This document shows positions 44,001 through 51,856 of a stretch of 64,000 nt of DNA, piece after piece. Below the pieces are notes generated by a model. The model was not told the origin of the DNA, did not search any database, and worked only from the letters and a program-made list of their open reading frames with translations. Position 1 is the stretch's first letter; every line of letters starts with the position of its first letter. The DNA lies in NCBI GenBank assembly GCA_028293765.1, contig JAQGOG010000011.1:35767-99766 (forward strand), written 5' to 3'. Both the position numbers and the translations under genes were made by a program. This DNA is from Gammaproteobacteria bacterium. Its GTDB lineage: Bacteria; Pseudomonadota; Gammaproteobacteria; Steroidobacterales; Steroidobacteraceae.

Positions 44001-44475
44001 CTTCCGGCCGTACAGCGTCGCCGCTCAATCCGTACTGACTCGTACTTGGACGGACCCGGCAACCATGCTCTATCCGACGATAGGGGGCGATGCTGCAAGA
44101 ATTCAGCGCGCCGGCGGCGTCGTGGCGATCGGATCGCACGGCGAGATACCGGGCGTTGGCTTTCACTGGGAAATGGAAGCCCACGTACAAGGTGGAATGA
44201 CTCCCCTCGAAGCGCTCCGCGCCGGGACGATCGGATCCGCGGAGGCCATAGGGCGCGCGAGTGAGTTTGGGAGCATCGAGGCCGGCAAGGTCGCCGACCT
44301 GGTTATTCTGAAGACCGACCCCCGCGCCGACATTCGAAACAGTCGCTCACTCGCCGAGGTCATGCAGAACGGGCGCCTCTACGACGCCGATACCCTCGAC
44401 GAGGTCTGGCCACGGCAGAAGTCCTTCGAGACACCGTGGTTCGCCTCAGATCGTCCGAAGGCGGACTCTCCTTAG
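41035..44475 (+). CDS. TolB-like beta-propeller fused to amidohydrolase (secreted)
   Basis: 1146 residues. N-terminal signal-like segment ending AALA-QE near residue 60 (an internal ATG at 41155 would also serve). Then WD40-like/TolB (PD40) propeller blades to ~710, each with a SPDGR-type turn (YSPDGRWIAFISDRS, WSPDGKSLYVSRF, SPDGRSIVFITWS). A C-terminal amidohydrolase follows (~735-1130): GARAITMRGNEIIEESDIL, HDH in GFIDVHDHVADI, IGSHGEIPGVGFHWEMEAHV, and VADLVILKTDPRAD. The propeller may bind peptide-like substrate as in TolB/DPP-type proteins. Last of four coupled amidohydrolases; ATGA overlap with the preceding gene. Confidence 0.9.
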   Translation: MRSETATAVADDVTGIMPAAITAGVTAGSWARAAKVRVTAMLLWVAGSYVFASSAALAQEPEDLLPFLAQAGTPSEDATAGARPRQLRGQTLPLKPTRHIAFETTEGTWMSVDLAPDGQRVVFDLLGDLYTLDVSGGRAIPITRGLAFDSQPTYSPDGRWIAFISDRSGAENVWLVRPDGTQPRQISFGDDDTELASPAWSPDGKSLYVSRFSWHVDNYELWRYDLDGTETLVVPVKAAGNPRSSGISSLGAVVSPDGRQLYFARRTGTSDLGGGVDDWSIVRRDIVTGVEQTLLPDPGGPSRRSSPIPYFRPALSADGKRLVYATRFEGQTGLRLRELASGVDRWLVFPIQHDQIQAQSWQDLVPRYAFSRDGRMLILSRHGKLERLPVEGGTAMPIPFVAPVEVPLGPQTRVVVKQETGPVRARLIQTPEQSPDGRQLAFSALGHVYVMPLDGHSTPHRLTVGEEPEFHPSWSPDGRSIVFITWSAKQAGQVWISAADGGAPRRITDTAAFYTRPVFTRDGSTVLAVRSNNQGRLNLAMEYGQIREAQLVELPLSGGATRVIYSGQFGGKPHFGAIPNGVYVRTATGLTPIDLKSGDAQPAVEVRGPGWYFMDGTAAVDDSRVSPDGRWVLALVAQQLHLLEAPSAGHAIDLSNPGVAHRRMTDVGADFFEWAEGGRTITWAVGSTFYRRPLADVRLNRPDHPGWSADAPSVGHGTEAFDAVVTVPRDVAQGSILLRGARAITMRGNEIIEESDILVRDGRIVAVGPRGTLHVPADTTVRDVTGKTILPGFIDVHDHVADIRRDVLTMRPWGLAARLADGITTSFDPSTLSIDMFAYQDMVDAGLVTGARVPSTGMALFSFNRLASLAEARALLSRYRDHYRTRNVKQYLLGNRRQRQWLIQAAAEMGMMPTTEGSLSLKLDLSQIMDGYAGNEHSLATPIYRDVVEFVARSRTSYDATLQIKNGGAAAQDDFIVRDRPLNDPKFMRFRPYSVAAQSVLTRTWTDPATMLYPTIGGDAARIQRAGGVVAIGSHGEIPGVGFHWEMEAHVQGGMTPLEALRAGTIGSAEAIGRASEFGSIEAGKVADLVILKTDPRADIRNSRSLAEVMQNGRLYDADTLDEVWPRQKSFETPWFASDRPKADSP

Positions 44476-44576
44476 CGACCGCCGAACTTGCGCGAAGCTC
44501 GAGTGGCAGTGGCCGGACGCGACGTCCTCGCAATGGTAGCCGATTACATCGAATCTTCGACAGCCGCTGGGGCGCG

Positions 44577-44783
44577 ATGGTGGACATCAGAGTACGTTCT
44601 TGGGAGGTCGCCTACGCCGAACTGTACTTCACGGACTGTCTGTGGCCGGACTTCGATGCGAAGCACTTTCAGCGCGCGTTGGAGGACTACGCTCGCCGAC
44701 GGGGCGATCTGGGCATGTTTGTGGCTACTTGCGTGGAGGTGGCGTCGCGCCCCGCAAAGCTCCGCGGACCGGTCGCGTCTTGA
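44577..44783 (+). CDS. Small open frame of unknown function (possible remnant)
   Basis: 68 codons: MVDIRVRSWEVAYAELYFTD, then a helical ALEDYARRRGD segment. The last ~20 codons overlap the convergent winged-helix gene and look like its antisense. Composition of the first ~45 residues is protein-like, but I recognise no family and the ribosome site is weak. It may be a fragment of a lost gene after the amidohydrolase operon. Confidence 0.3.
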   Translation: MVDIRVRSWEVAYAELYFTDCLWPDFDAKHFQRALEDYARRRGDLGMFVATCVEVASRPAKLRGPVAS

Positions 44784-45123
44784 CCGCGGCGGCTGCATCG
44801 CGCACCACCTGCTCGAGCACCGCGAGGTAATCGACGTACCGCTTGTGACCCTCGGTCGTGATACGACAGATGGTCTGCGGCCGATTGTTCTCGAAACCCT
44901 TCCGCACGTCGATCAGGTCCGCTTCCTGCAATACCTGTACGTGCCGGCTCAGATTGCCATCGGTCAGACCGCACAACTGCTTCAAGTCGCCGAATCGAAG
45001 TCCCTCGGAATGGGTTACGAGGGAGGTCAACACGCTCAGGCGCGCGCGTTCGTGAATCACGCGATCCAGGCCTTCATAGGCATACTGACTGGTGTGCCCG
45101 GAGTCCTTTTTTGAATTGTTCAT
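44725..45123 (-). CDS. Winged-helix transcriptional regulator (ArsR/MarR-like)
   Basis: 132 residues. Winged-helix core: LDRVIHERARLSVLTSLV, FGDLKQLCGLTDGNLSRHVQ as helix-turn-helix, LQEADLIDVRKGFENNRPQT as wing, then ITTEGHKRYVDYLAVLEQ. This matches the small winged-helix family found in pairs with membrane proteins (HTH_34-like). The ATG overlaps the stop of the membrane-protein gene upstream by 4 bp, so the two are co-translated and the regulator probably responds to, or controls, that pair. No metal-binding Cys motif is visible. Confidence 0.85.
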   Translation of the reverse strand: MNNSKKDSGHTSQYAYEGLDRVIHERARLSVLTSLVTHSEGLRFGDLKQLCGLTDGNLSRHVQVLQEADLIDVRKGFENNRPQTICRITTEGHKRYVDYLAVLEQVVRDAAAAVKTRPVRGALRGATPPPRK

Positions 45124-45734
45124 CGGGATAACTCGCCTCGACGTCTGTGGTACAGGATGCCAGCGACCATTAAGTGCCCCACGCCGTAGGGAATACCCAT
45201 GGCCCAGGGCGAGTTGGATCGGTCGGGCGCCGCGAGGATCAGGCAGGCCAGTCCGCACGCGAGATACCAGACGCCGACCAGGAATATCGCGCGAGGCATC
45301 AAGCGGCAGGAAGCAAAGACACCCAGGCTGAAAATGATATGCCACAACCCTGGAAGCAGCCAGAGGTCCTGCGGCGCGACCCGCAGCAGGACTATCGTAA
45401 GCAATCCACCGGCAATGATCGCAGGCAGGAACTGCTCGAGTGCCGATTGCAGCATGGGCGTTGCCAAACCGCCGTGCGCCAGCCGAGAACGCCTGACGGT
45501 TTCGACGGCGATGACGATGACACATAACGCTGCCGTTATCACCCAAAGGGCGATGAAGACACGTGTATGGGTCGCTGTGCCCCTCAGCCAGATCGCCTGC
45601 GCCGCCGCAATGATCAGCGCCAGGCCGCCGGCTGCCGCCAGTGTCGCCGGTGCATAACCGCGAAACTCGGTGCCCCGGGCCAGCTGCTCCCGGATCACGC
45701 TGATATCGGTCAGCGCCCGGTCCAGATCCCGCAT
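45120..45734 (-). CDS. Inner-membrane protein paired with the winged-helix regulator
   Basis: 204 residues, six or so hydrophobic segments (ATLAAAGGLALIIAAAQAIW, FIALWVITAALCVIVIAVE, LPAIIAGGLLTIVLLRVA, LWHIIFSLGVFASCRLM, AIFLVGVWYLACGLACLIL). No known domain recognised. The N-terminal cytoplasmic segment (MRDLDRALTDISVIREQLAR) resembles that of similarly paired membrane proteins. GAGG 8 bases before the ATG at 45734 sets the start; a longer frame to 45842 would run over the M20 peptidase remnant. Confidence 0.8.
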   Translation of the reverse strand: MRDLDRALTDISVIREQLARGTEFRGYAPATLAAAGGLALIIAAAQAIWLRGTATHTRVFIALWVITAALCVIVIAVETVRRSRLAHGGLATPMLQSALEQFLPAIIAGGLLTIVLLRVAPQDLWLLPGLWHIIFSLGVFASCRLMPRAIFLVGVWYLACGLACLILAAPDRSNSPWAMGIPYGVGHLMVAGILYHRRRGELSR

Positions 45735-45780
45735 GATGAATACCTCGATTCTTTGCGCCGTAAAGTACCCCAGGGCGGCA

Positions 45781-45957
45781 GATATCCACAAGTTCGACGG
45801 CAAGACCGTGCTCCCGCACAGGGCGGTGGCGACGATCGACATGCGGCTGGGACCGGATATGACCGCAGCCTATGCACTCGGCAAGTTGAAAGCGCATCTC
45901 GCGAAGCACGGGTTCGCCGCTATCGAAGTCAATATGAGCGGCGGCTACGGAAAGTAG
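45781..45957 (+). pseudogene. C-terminal fragment of an M20-family metallopeptidase
   Basis: About 58 codons ending in a stop: HKFDGKTVLPHRAVATIDMR, LGPDMTAAYALGKLKAHLAK, HGFAAIEVNMSGGYGK. This is the start of the M20 dimerisation domain (ATIDMRLxPDMT) without the catalytic domain on either side. No start or ribosome site. It is a clear remnant of a deleted peptidase gene. Confidence 0.75.
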
Positions 45958-45972
45958 CGCTACGCCGGCACC

Positions 45973-46553
45973 TCAGTCGGCCGCGGTTGCGATTCCGAGT
46001 TCGAACGCGGCCGTGACGGCCTCGGTGCGCGAGCGGACTGCGAGCTTCTCCAGAATGGAGGAGACGTGGTGATCGATAGTTTTCGCCGAAACATGCAGAC
46101 GTTGGGCGAGCTCGTTGTTCGTATGGCCCCGGACAAGTAGTGTCAGTACTTGTACCTCGCGCGCAGTGAGTCCTGCCGGATTGTCACGCGTCGAGGCCCG
46201 GGGCCCGCGTGGAATCCCGCGCGCCCCGACCCCGCGCAGGCGTTGACGGACGATCGCGGCCAGCGGACCGGCGCCGAGATGCTCGAGGATCTCCAGCGAC
46301 TCGCGTTGCACCAGTGCCAGCCCTGCGACAACTTCATTGACCGGGCCCAGGACGCGTGAGGTCTGCAGCGCATCGCAGTGGCCCCACAAGACCCGTGCTG
46401 CGCGCCCCGCCTGCTGTGCAAATTGCTCGACCAGTGAGCTTTTGCCGGCGCCCGCTTCGCCGCTCACGAACGCTCTTTGCCGGCGCTCGTCCCCGCCTCG
46501 CGCAGTAGTCGCGTCAATTCCTCGAGCTGCGTTTGGCGTTCCAGGAGGTCCAT
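45973..46553 (-). pseudogene. Internally deleted ATPase-LuxR regulator with frameshift
   Basis: Begins at an ATG (46553) with MDLLERQTQLEELTRLLREA, typical of AAA-LuxR (MalT-like) regulators. The frame then breaks near 46470; the next frame carries the P-loop (SGEAGAGKSSLVEQFAQQAG) and CDALQTSRVLGPVNEV. It then jumps directly to the C-terminal LuxR HTH (GLTAREVQVLTLLVRGHTNN, AKTIDHHVSSILEKLAVRSR). The several hundred residues normally between ATPase and HTH are missing. One frameshift plus one large internal deletion make it non-functional as a full regulator; the 164-codon open part could still yield an HTH protein. Confidence 0.75.
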
Positions 46554-46727
46554 GGCAGTGGCCCAGTATCCGTCAACGCGCGGCGTCTGGGTACGGGTGC
46601 GCCCCGAGCTCGAAATCCGGGTAGCTCTCCCGAATTGCCGCTGCGCCAATCGGCCGTGGCCAAGCCGGGGGGCACACTGCTTGCTTAGCATAAAGCCTCG
46701 CTTCGGGGTGCAATCCAACAGACTCAT

Positions 46728-46814
46728 ATGCATACCATTCTCGGCGCTTCCGGCCACATCGGGTCGGCTCTGGCGCAAGCTCTACCGAACTGCTCCGCGC
46801 AGTATTCCAAATGA
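46728..46814 (+). pseudogene. Truncated NAD(P)-binding (NmrA/epimerase-like) stub
   Basis: 28 codons: MHTILGASGHIGSALAQALP, then a short tail to TGA. The start is a perfect Rossmann nucleotide-binding motif (GASGHIG), but nothing follows. Its stop codon overlaps the ATG of the GH13 gene at 46811 (ATGA), so the stub may be translated as a leader. The rest of the gene was probably lost in the same event as its neighbours. Confidence 0.6.
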
Positions 46815-48397
46815 ACGACGCGTGGTGGCAACGCGGCGTGATTTACCAGATCTATCCGCGCTCCTTCCGGGATGCCAATGCCGACGGGATCGGGGATCTA
46901 AGGGGGATTCTGGGGCGGTTGGACTATTGCGCCTCGCTTGGGGTCGATGCCTTGTGGCTCTCGCCGGTGTACCCCTCTCCCATGGCCGACTTCGGCTATG
47001 ACATCTCTGACTACACGAACATCGATCCTGTATTCGGCACGCTCGCGCAATTCGACGAGCTGGTGGTCGAAGTCAAGCGGCGCGGAATGAAGCTGATCCT
47101 GGACTATGTGCCTAATCACACTTCCGACGAGCATCCGTGGTTCAAGGACTCACGCTCGGCGCGCGCCAGCGCGAAACGGGACTGGTATCTGTGGCACGAT
47201 CCCGCGGCCGACGGAGGTCCGCCCAACAATTGGCTGAGCCACTTCGGGGGCAGTGCGTGGCAGTGGGACCCGCATACGGAACAGTATTACTGCCATGCCT
47301 TTCTGAAGGAGCAGCCCGACCTCAATTGGCGTAACCCCGACGTCCGCGCGACGATGTATGAGGTATTGCGCTTCTGGCTAGCGCGCGGGGTCGATGGCTT
47401 TCGGGTGGATGTGCTGTGGCATCTCATCAAAGATGACCAGTGGCGTGATAATCCGCCGAACCCCGGTTATCAGCCCGGAGCGCCGCCTCATTACAGCCAG
47501 GTCCCCGTGTACACCACGGACAGGCCGGAAGTGCAGGGCATCGTGGCAGAGATGCGCCGAGTGGTCGATGAATTCGCCGCTCGCGTCCTCATCGGCGAAA
47601 TCTACCTCCCGCTGGAGAGGCTCATGGCCTATTACGGTGCCAATCTCGACGGCGTGCACCTGCCCTTCAATTTCCAGCTTCTGCAGAGCGACTGGAATGC
47701 TCGCGGTATCGCCGCTCTGATCGATCAATACGAAGGCGCGTTGCCTCCTGGCGGTTGGCCGAATTGGGTACTGGGCAATCACGACAACCCCCGCATTGCG
47801 TCTCGCGTAGGGCTGCCGCAGGCGCGTGTCGCGGCAATGTTGCTCCTGACGCTGCGCGGGACGCCGACCATGTATTACGGTGATGAGCTAGGCATGGTGA
47901 ACGTCCCCATCGCCGCAGACCGTGTACGGGATCCATTGGAGAAAAATGTACCGGGCGTGGGTCTCGGACGAGATCCCTGCCGGACGCCTATGCAATGGGA
48001 TGGATCGCTCCACGCCGGATTCACTTCCGCGCAGCCATGGCTGCCGATCTCGGATGACTACGCGGTCGTGAATGTCAGGTCGGAGGATGACGACGCGACG
48101 GCAATCCTGTCGCTGTACCGGCGTCTCCTGCAGTTGCGCAGATCGCAACCGGCGCTCTCGGGCGGCGACTATGAACCGGTGGCCACGAGCGGAGATCTGC
48201 TTGCGTACCTGCGCCGCACGCGGCACGAGTGTCTTCTGATTGCGCTCAATCTCGGCGAAGAGCCCTACGCGCTGTCGTTGGATCCACTTGCAAAGGCGGG
48301 CCGTACGCTACTGTCGACTTATCTCGATCGCGATGGCGAGGAGTCCAACGGCAATGTTGCCCTGCGGGCTAATGAGGGGTTGATTGTTGCACTCTGA
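46811..48397 (+). CDS. GH13 alpha-glucosidase / oligo-1,6-glucosidase type
   Basis: 528 residues, full-length GH13: WWQRGVIYQIYPRSFRDANA, LDYVPNHTSDEHPWF, nucleophile region GFRVDVLWHL, acid/base region LIGEIYLPLE, and WVLGNHDNPRIASR as transition-state Asp. It cleaves alpha-glucosidic bonds in small maltose-type sugars; no signal peptide, so cytoplasmic. It is 24 bp upstream of a second GH13 gene of the trehalose-synthase type; together they may interconvert maltose, glucose and trehalose. Start overlaps the NAD-binding stub stop. Confidence 0.93.
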   Translation: MNDAWWQRGVIYQIYPRSFRDANADGIGDLRGILGRLDYCASLGVDALWLSPVYPSPMADFGYDISDYTNIDPVFGTLAQFDELVVEVKRRGMKLILDYVPNHTSDEHPWFKDSRSARASAKRDWYLWHDPAADGGPPNNWLSHFGGSAWQWDPHTEQYYCHAFLKEQPDLNWRNPDVRATMYEVLRFWLARGVDGFRVDVLWHLIKDDQWRDNPPNPGYQPGAPPHYSQVPVYTTDRPEVQGIVAEMRRVVDEFAARVLIGEIYLPLERLMAYYGANLDGVHLPFNFQLLQSDWNARGIAALIDQYEGALPPGGWPNWVLGNHDNPRIASRVGLPQARVAAMLLLTLRGTPTMYYGDELGMVNVPIAADRVRDPLEKNVPGVGLGRDPCRTPMQWDGSLHAGFTSAQPWLPISDDYAVVNVRSEDDDATAILSLYRRLLQLRRSQPALSGGDYEPVATSGDLLAYLRRTRHECLLIALNLGEEPYALSLDPLAKAGRTLLSTYLDRDGEESNGNVALRANEGLIVAL

Positions 48398-48421
48398 GTC
48401 CAGCCCGGGCCCGCCGTCGTC

Positions 48422-50125
48422 GTGATCAACGATCTTTGGTACAAGAACGCGGTCATCTACTGCCTCTCCGTGGGCACCTACATGGACGCCAACGGCGATG
48501 GTGTCGGAGATTTTGCCGGGCTCATGCGGCGGCTAGATTATCTCCACGGACTGGGTGTGACAGCCATCTGGCTGATGCCCTTCCAGACCTCGCCCGGTCG
48601 CGACGACGGCTATGATATATCGAACCACTACGAGGTCGATGCGCGCTACGGAACGCTAGGTGACTTCGTAGAGTTCACGCACGCGGCCAAGCAGCGGGGA
48701 ATCCGCGTCATCATAGACCTCGTCGTGAACCATACGTCCAATCAGCATCCCTGGTTCCTGGAGGCGCGTCGGGATCCTCGCTCGAAGTATCGCGACTGGT
48801 ACGTCTGGTCCAGGAAAAAGCCGCCTGCCTCCAATAAGGGGATGGTGTTTCCGGGCGTGCAGAAGTCGACCTGGACCTACGACGCGGTGGCGCGGGCCTG
48901 GTATTTTCACCGCTTCTATGACTTTCAACCCGATCTGAACACCTCCAACCCGCACGTCCAGGCCGAGATCCTGAAGATCATGGGCTTCTGGATTCAGCTC
49001 GGCGTCTCGGGCTTTCGCATGGACGCCGTCCCGTTCGTGATCGCGACGAAGGGTCCCGCGATGCGCAAGCCGGTCGAGCAGTACGACATGTTGCGTCTGA
49101 TGCGCGAATTCCTGCAATGGCGGCAGGGCGACGCCATCATTCTGGCCGAGGCGAACGTTTTGCCGGATACCGACATGGAATATTTCGGCGCCGCCGGCGA
49201 CCGGATGCACATGATGTTCAACTTTCAGGTCAACCAGAATCTCTTCTATGCGCTGGCCGCCGGCGACACGCGTCCGCTGCAGAAGGCGCTCAAGGCGACC
49301 CGGCCCCGTCCCAGGACCGCGCAATGGGGCCTGTTCCTGCGCAATCACGACGAGCTCGACCTCGGACGGCTGACTCAGGGGCAGCGGGACGCGGTTTTCG
49401 AAGCTTTCGGGCCGGAGCCGACCATGCAGCTCTACGGTAGAGGCATCAGGCGCCGGCTCGCGCCCATGCTGGCTGGCGACCGGCGGCGCATCGAGCTCGC
49501 CTACAGTTTGATGTTCACTCTGCCCGGTACACCGGTGCTTCGCTACGGCGACGAGTTGGGCATGGGCGACGACCTCGCATTGCCGGAGCGTCAGTGCGCC
49601 CGAACGCCGATGCAGTGGTCGACGGAGCCTGACGCGGGCTTTACGAAAAGCGAGCAGCCGCAGGTGCCCGTGATCGACTCGGGCCCCTTCGGCTACGAAC
49701 ACGTGAACGCGGCCCGGCAGCGGCGCGACCCCAACTCCCTGTTGAACTGGACGGAGCGCATCATCCGGATGCGCAAGGAACTTCCAGAGGTCGGCTGGGG
49801 TGAGTTCGAGATGATCCGGACCCGCGATCCCGCCGTCCTCGTGATGCGCTATGACTGGCGCAACAACTCGGTATTGTTCGTTCACAACCTGGCCTCGACA
49901 CCCCGCGAGGTGTCGTTCGCCGTTGGGGTGGCGGGGGAGGAAGGCAACCTGCTGGTGAACGTGCTGTCCGAGGACCACAGCAAGGCGGGACCCGAAGGGC
50001 AACATCAGTTGATGCTCGAGGCTTACGCGTATCGGTGGTTTCGGGTCGGTGGCCTGGACTATCTGCTGAAACGTAGCGACATCGACACCGAATCCGTAGC
50101 GCGACACCGGCGACCCCGCAGATGA
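48422..50125 (+). CDS. GH13 trehalose synthase-like enzyme
   Basis: 567 residues. The opening LWYKNAVIYCLSVGTYMDAN and DGVGDFAGLMRRLDYL is the trehalose synthase (maltose glucosyltransferase) pattern; catalytic regions GFRMDAVPFV, ILAEANVLPD and FLRNHDELDLGR are intact. It lacks the maltokinase domain often fused to TreS. It would isomerise maltose to trehalose or act as an alpha-glucosidase; the sequence alone cannot separate these. GTG start at 48422, 24 bp after the preceding GH13 gene, so likely one operon. Confidence 0.88.
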   Translation: MINDLWYKNAVIYCLSVGTYMDANGDGVGDFAGLMRRLDYLHGLGVTAIWLMPFQTSPGRDDGYDISNHYEVDARYGTLGDFVEFTHAAKQRGIRVIIDLVVNHTSNQHPWFLEARRDPRSKYRDWYVWSRKKPPASNKGMVFPGVQKSTWTYDAVARAWYFHRFYDFQPDLNTSNPHVQAEILKIMGFWIQLGVSGFRMDAVPFVIATKGPAMRKPVEQYDMLRLMREFLQWRQGDAIILAEANVLPDTDMEYFGAAGDRMHMMFNFQVNQNLFYALAAGDTRPLQKALKATRPRPRTAQWGLFLRNHDELDLGRLTQGQRDAVFEAFGPEPTMQLYGRGIRRRLAPMLAGDRRRIELAYSLMFTLPGTPVLRYGDELGMGDDLALPERQCARTPMQWSTEPDAGFTKSEQPQVPVIDSGPFGYEHVNAARQRRDPNSLLNWTERIIRMRKELPEVGWGEFEMIRTRDPAVLVMRYDWRNNSVLFVHNLASTPREVSFAVGVAGEEGNLLVNVLSEDHSKAGPEGQHQLMLEAYAYRWFRVGGLDYLLKRSDIDTESVARHRRPRR

Positions 50126-50343
50126 AGCTCTAGACAGTCGCAGTTACCCGCCCGCGCCTGTCTTTCGACATCCACGTTGATGTCAGTTCGAGCCACGCGC
50201 TGTGTCAGCGTTTGCCGGCATCGGGCTTGCTGACGCTAACGTCCGCCACGTGTGCCCGACCCAATTCTTTTTCCGGGGAGTGCATCCATCCTGCAGCTTC
50301 ATGCGTAGCGTCCGAGTGCTACCTTTACAACAGGAGATCAACG

Positions 50344-51846
50344 ATGAACCGCTCAGCCAGGTTAGCGATCATGCTCGTCGCGGCCAGCTCGCCGCTGCTC
50401 AGCCTCGCCTCGAGTCATCGCGAGGCGCCGCTGATTGCCGGCAGCCCCAGACTCGATGGCACCGATCTGTATCTGTTCAGAAGCTACGAGGCGGGACGGG
50501 ATGCCTATGTGACCGTGATCGCCAACTACCTGCCGTTCCAGGACCCAAACGGCGGTCCGAACTTCTATCAGCTCGACCCGCAGGCGGTCTACGCGATCAA
50601 CATCAACAACGACGGCGATGCCAAGCCGGACATCTCCTTCCAGTTCCACTTCAGGAACGAGCGCAAGAATCTCGCAGTCAGCGCCGGCGGCCAGAATGTT
50701 CCCGTGCCGTTGCTGAACATCGGTCCGGTCGACAAGAGCGGCAAGACCCTGAACGTGCAGGAGAGTTACACCCTGACCGTAGCCCGCATCAAGGGGTCGG
50801 GCTCGCAGGCCCTGGCGGAAAACGCCACGCTGGGCGGTACCCGGTTCTGGAAACCGGTGGACAACATCGGTAAGAAATCCATTCCGGACTACGCCGCTTA
50901 CGCCGGCAATTTCATCTACGAGGTCAATATCCCCGGCTGTGATACACCGGGCCGCGTATTCGTCGGTCAGCGCAAGGAGGGCTTCGTCATCAACGTCGGG
51001 GAGATCTTCGATCTGGTGAACACCAATCCGGTCGGTCCGCGGGACGCCGAGCCAAACGATCTGTCTCGTAAGAACGTCACTTCACTGGCGCTCGAAGTGC
51101 CGATCAAGTGCCTGACGAACGGCAAGGATCCCGTCATCGCTGCCTGGACGACCGCCAGCGTGGCTAATGCGGCGCCTCGATCGACCGACTCCGCGGATCA
51201 GAGTGAGGCGGAGTCGTCCCGAGCCGCGTGGACTCAGGTGTCGCGCCTGGCCAATCCCCTGGTCAATGAAGTCGTCATCGGCCTGCCCGACAAGGACAAA
51301 TTCAACGCGAGCGATCCTCTCAACGATGCGCAAGTCCTGAAGTACGTGACCAACCCGACACTGCCGGTCCTGCTCAATGTTCTGTTCGGGAACGCCGCGA
51401 AAGTGCCCGAAACCCCGCGGAACGATCTCGTTGCAGCCTTCCTGACGGGGGTCAAAGGTTTGAACCAACCCCTGACTGTCCGGCCAGCCGAGCTCATGCG
51501 GCTCAACACCTCGACCGCTCCGACGCCACCCGCGATGCAGAACGATCTTGGGGTACTCGGCGGCGACCTGGCTGGATTCCCGAATGGTCGGCGTCCGTTC
51601 GACGACGTAGCCGATATCGAACTGCGTGTGCTCGAAGGCGCGTTATGCGGCAAGATTGGTAGCTGCGGATCTCAAACGATGGATCCTAATAATGGCGCGC
51701 CGTACACCGATGGAGCGCGAGCGGCCGGACCCGATGCGGCATCGGTCAAGATATCCGGTGCGGTGAACCCGGCAGACACCTACCTCGATGTATTTCCCTA
51801 CTTGAACACGGCGCTGCCGGGTTCGCCCAATGGTGTAGCCGACTGA
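50344..51846 (+). CDS. DUF4331 family exported protein
   Basis: About 500 residues. Signal peptide (LAIMLVAASSPLLSLA), then the DUF4331 hallmark SSHREAPLIAGSPRLDGTDL and YLFRSYE, INNDGDAKPDISFQFHF and GLPDKDKFNASDPLNDAQ. Function of the family is unknown; it is predicted extracellular or periplasmic. AGGAG 8 bases before the ATG at 50344 sets the start. The upstream 218-bp gap carries no gene. It begins a three-gene block with the TPR protein (10 bp later) and HupE, which suggests a shared envelope or metal-related role. Confidence 0.92.
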   Translation: MNRSARLAIMLVAASSPLLSLASSHREAPLIAGSPRLDGTDLYLFRSYEAGRDAYVTVIANYLPFQDPNGGPNFYQLDPQAVYAININNDGDAKPDISFQFHFRNERKNLAVSAGGQNVPVPLLNIGPVDKSGKTLNVQESYTLTVARIKGSGSQALAENATLGGTRFWKPVDNIGKKSIPDYAAYAGNFIYEVNIPGCDTPGRVFVGQRKEGFVINVGEIFDLVNTNPVGPRDAEPNDLSRKNVTSLALEVPIKCLTNGKDPVIAAWTTASVANAAPRSTDSADQSEAESSRAAWTQVSRLANPLVNEVVIGLPDKDKFNASDPLNDAQVLKYVTNPTLPVLLNVLFGNAAKVPETPRNDLVAAFLTGVKGLNQPLTVRPAELMRLNTSTAPTPPAMQNDLGVLGGDLAGFPNGRRPFDDVADIELRVLEGALCGKIGSCGSQTMDPNNGAPYTDGARAAGPDAASVKISGAVNPADTYLDVFPYLNTALPGSPNGVAD

Positions 51847-51856
51847 GCAGGCGATC

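Noticed and set aside
48656..50107. 483-codon minus-strand open frame
   Set aside because: Antisense shadow of the trehalose synthase-like gene, no recognisable motif.
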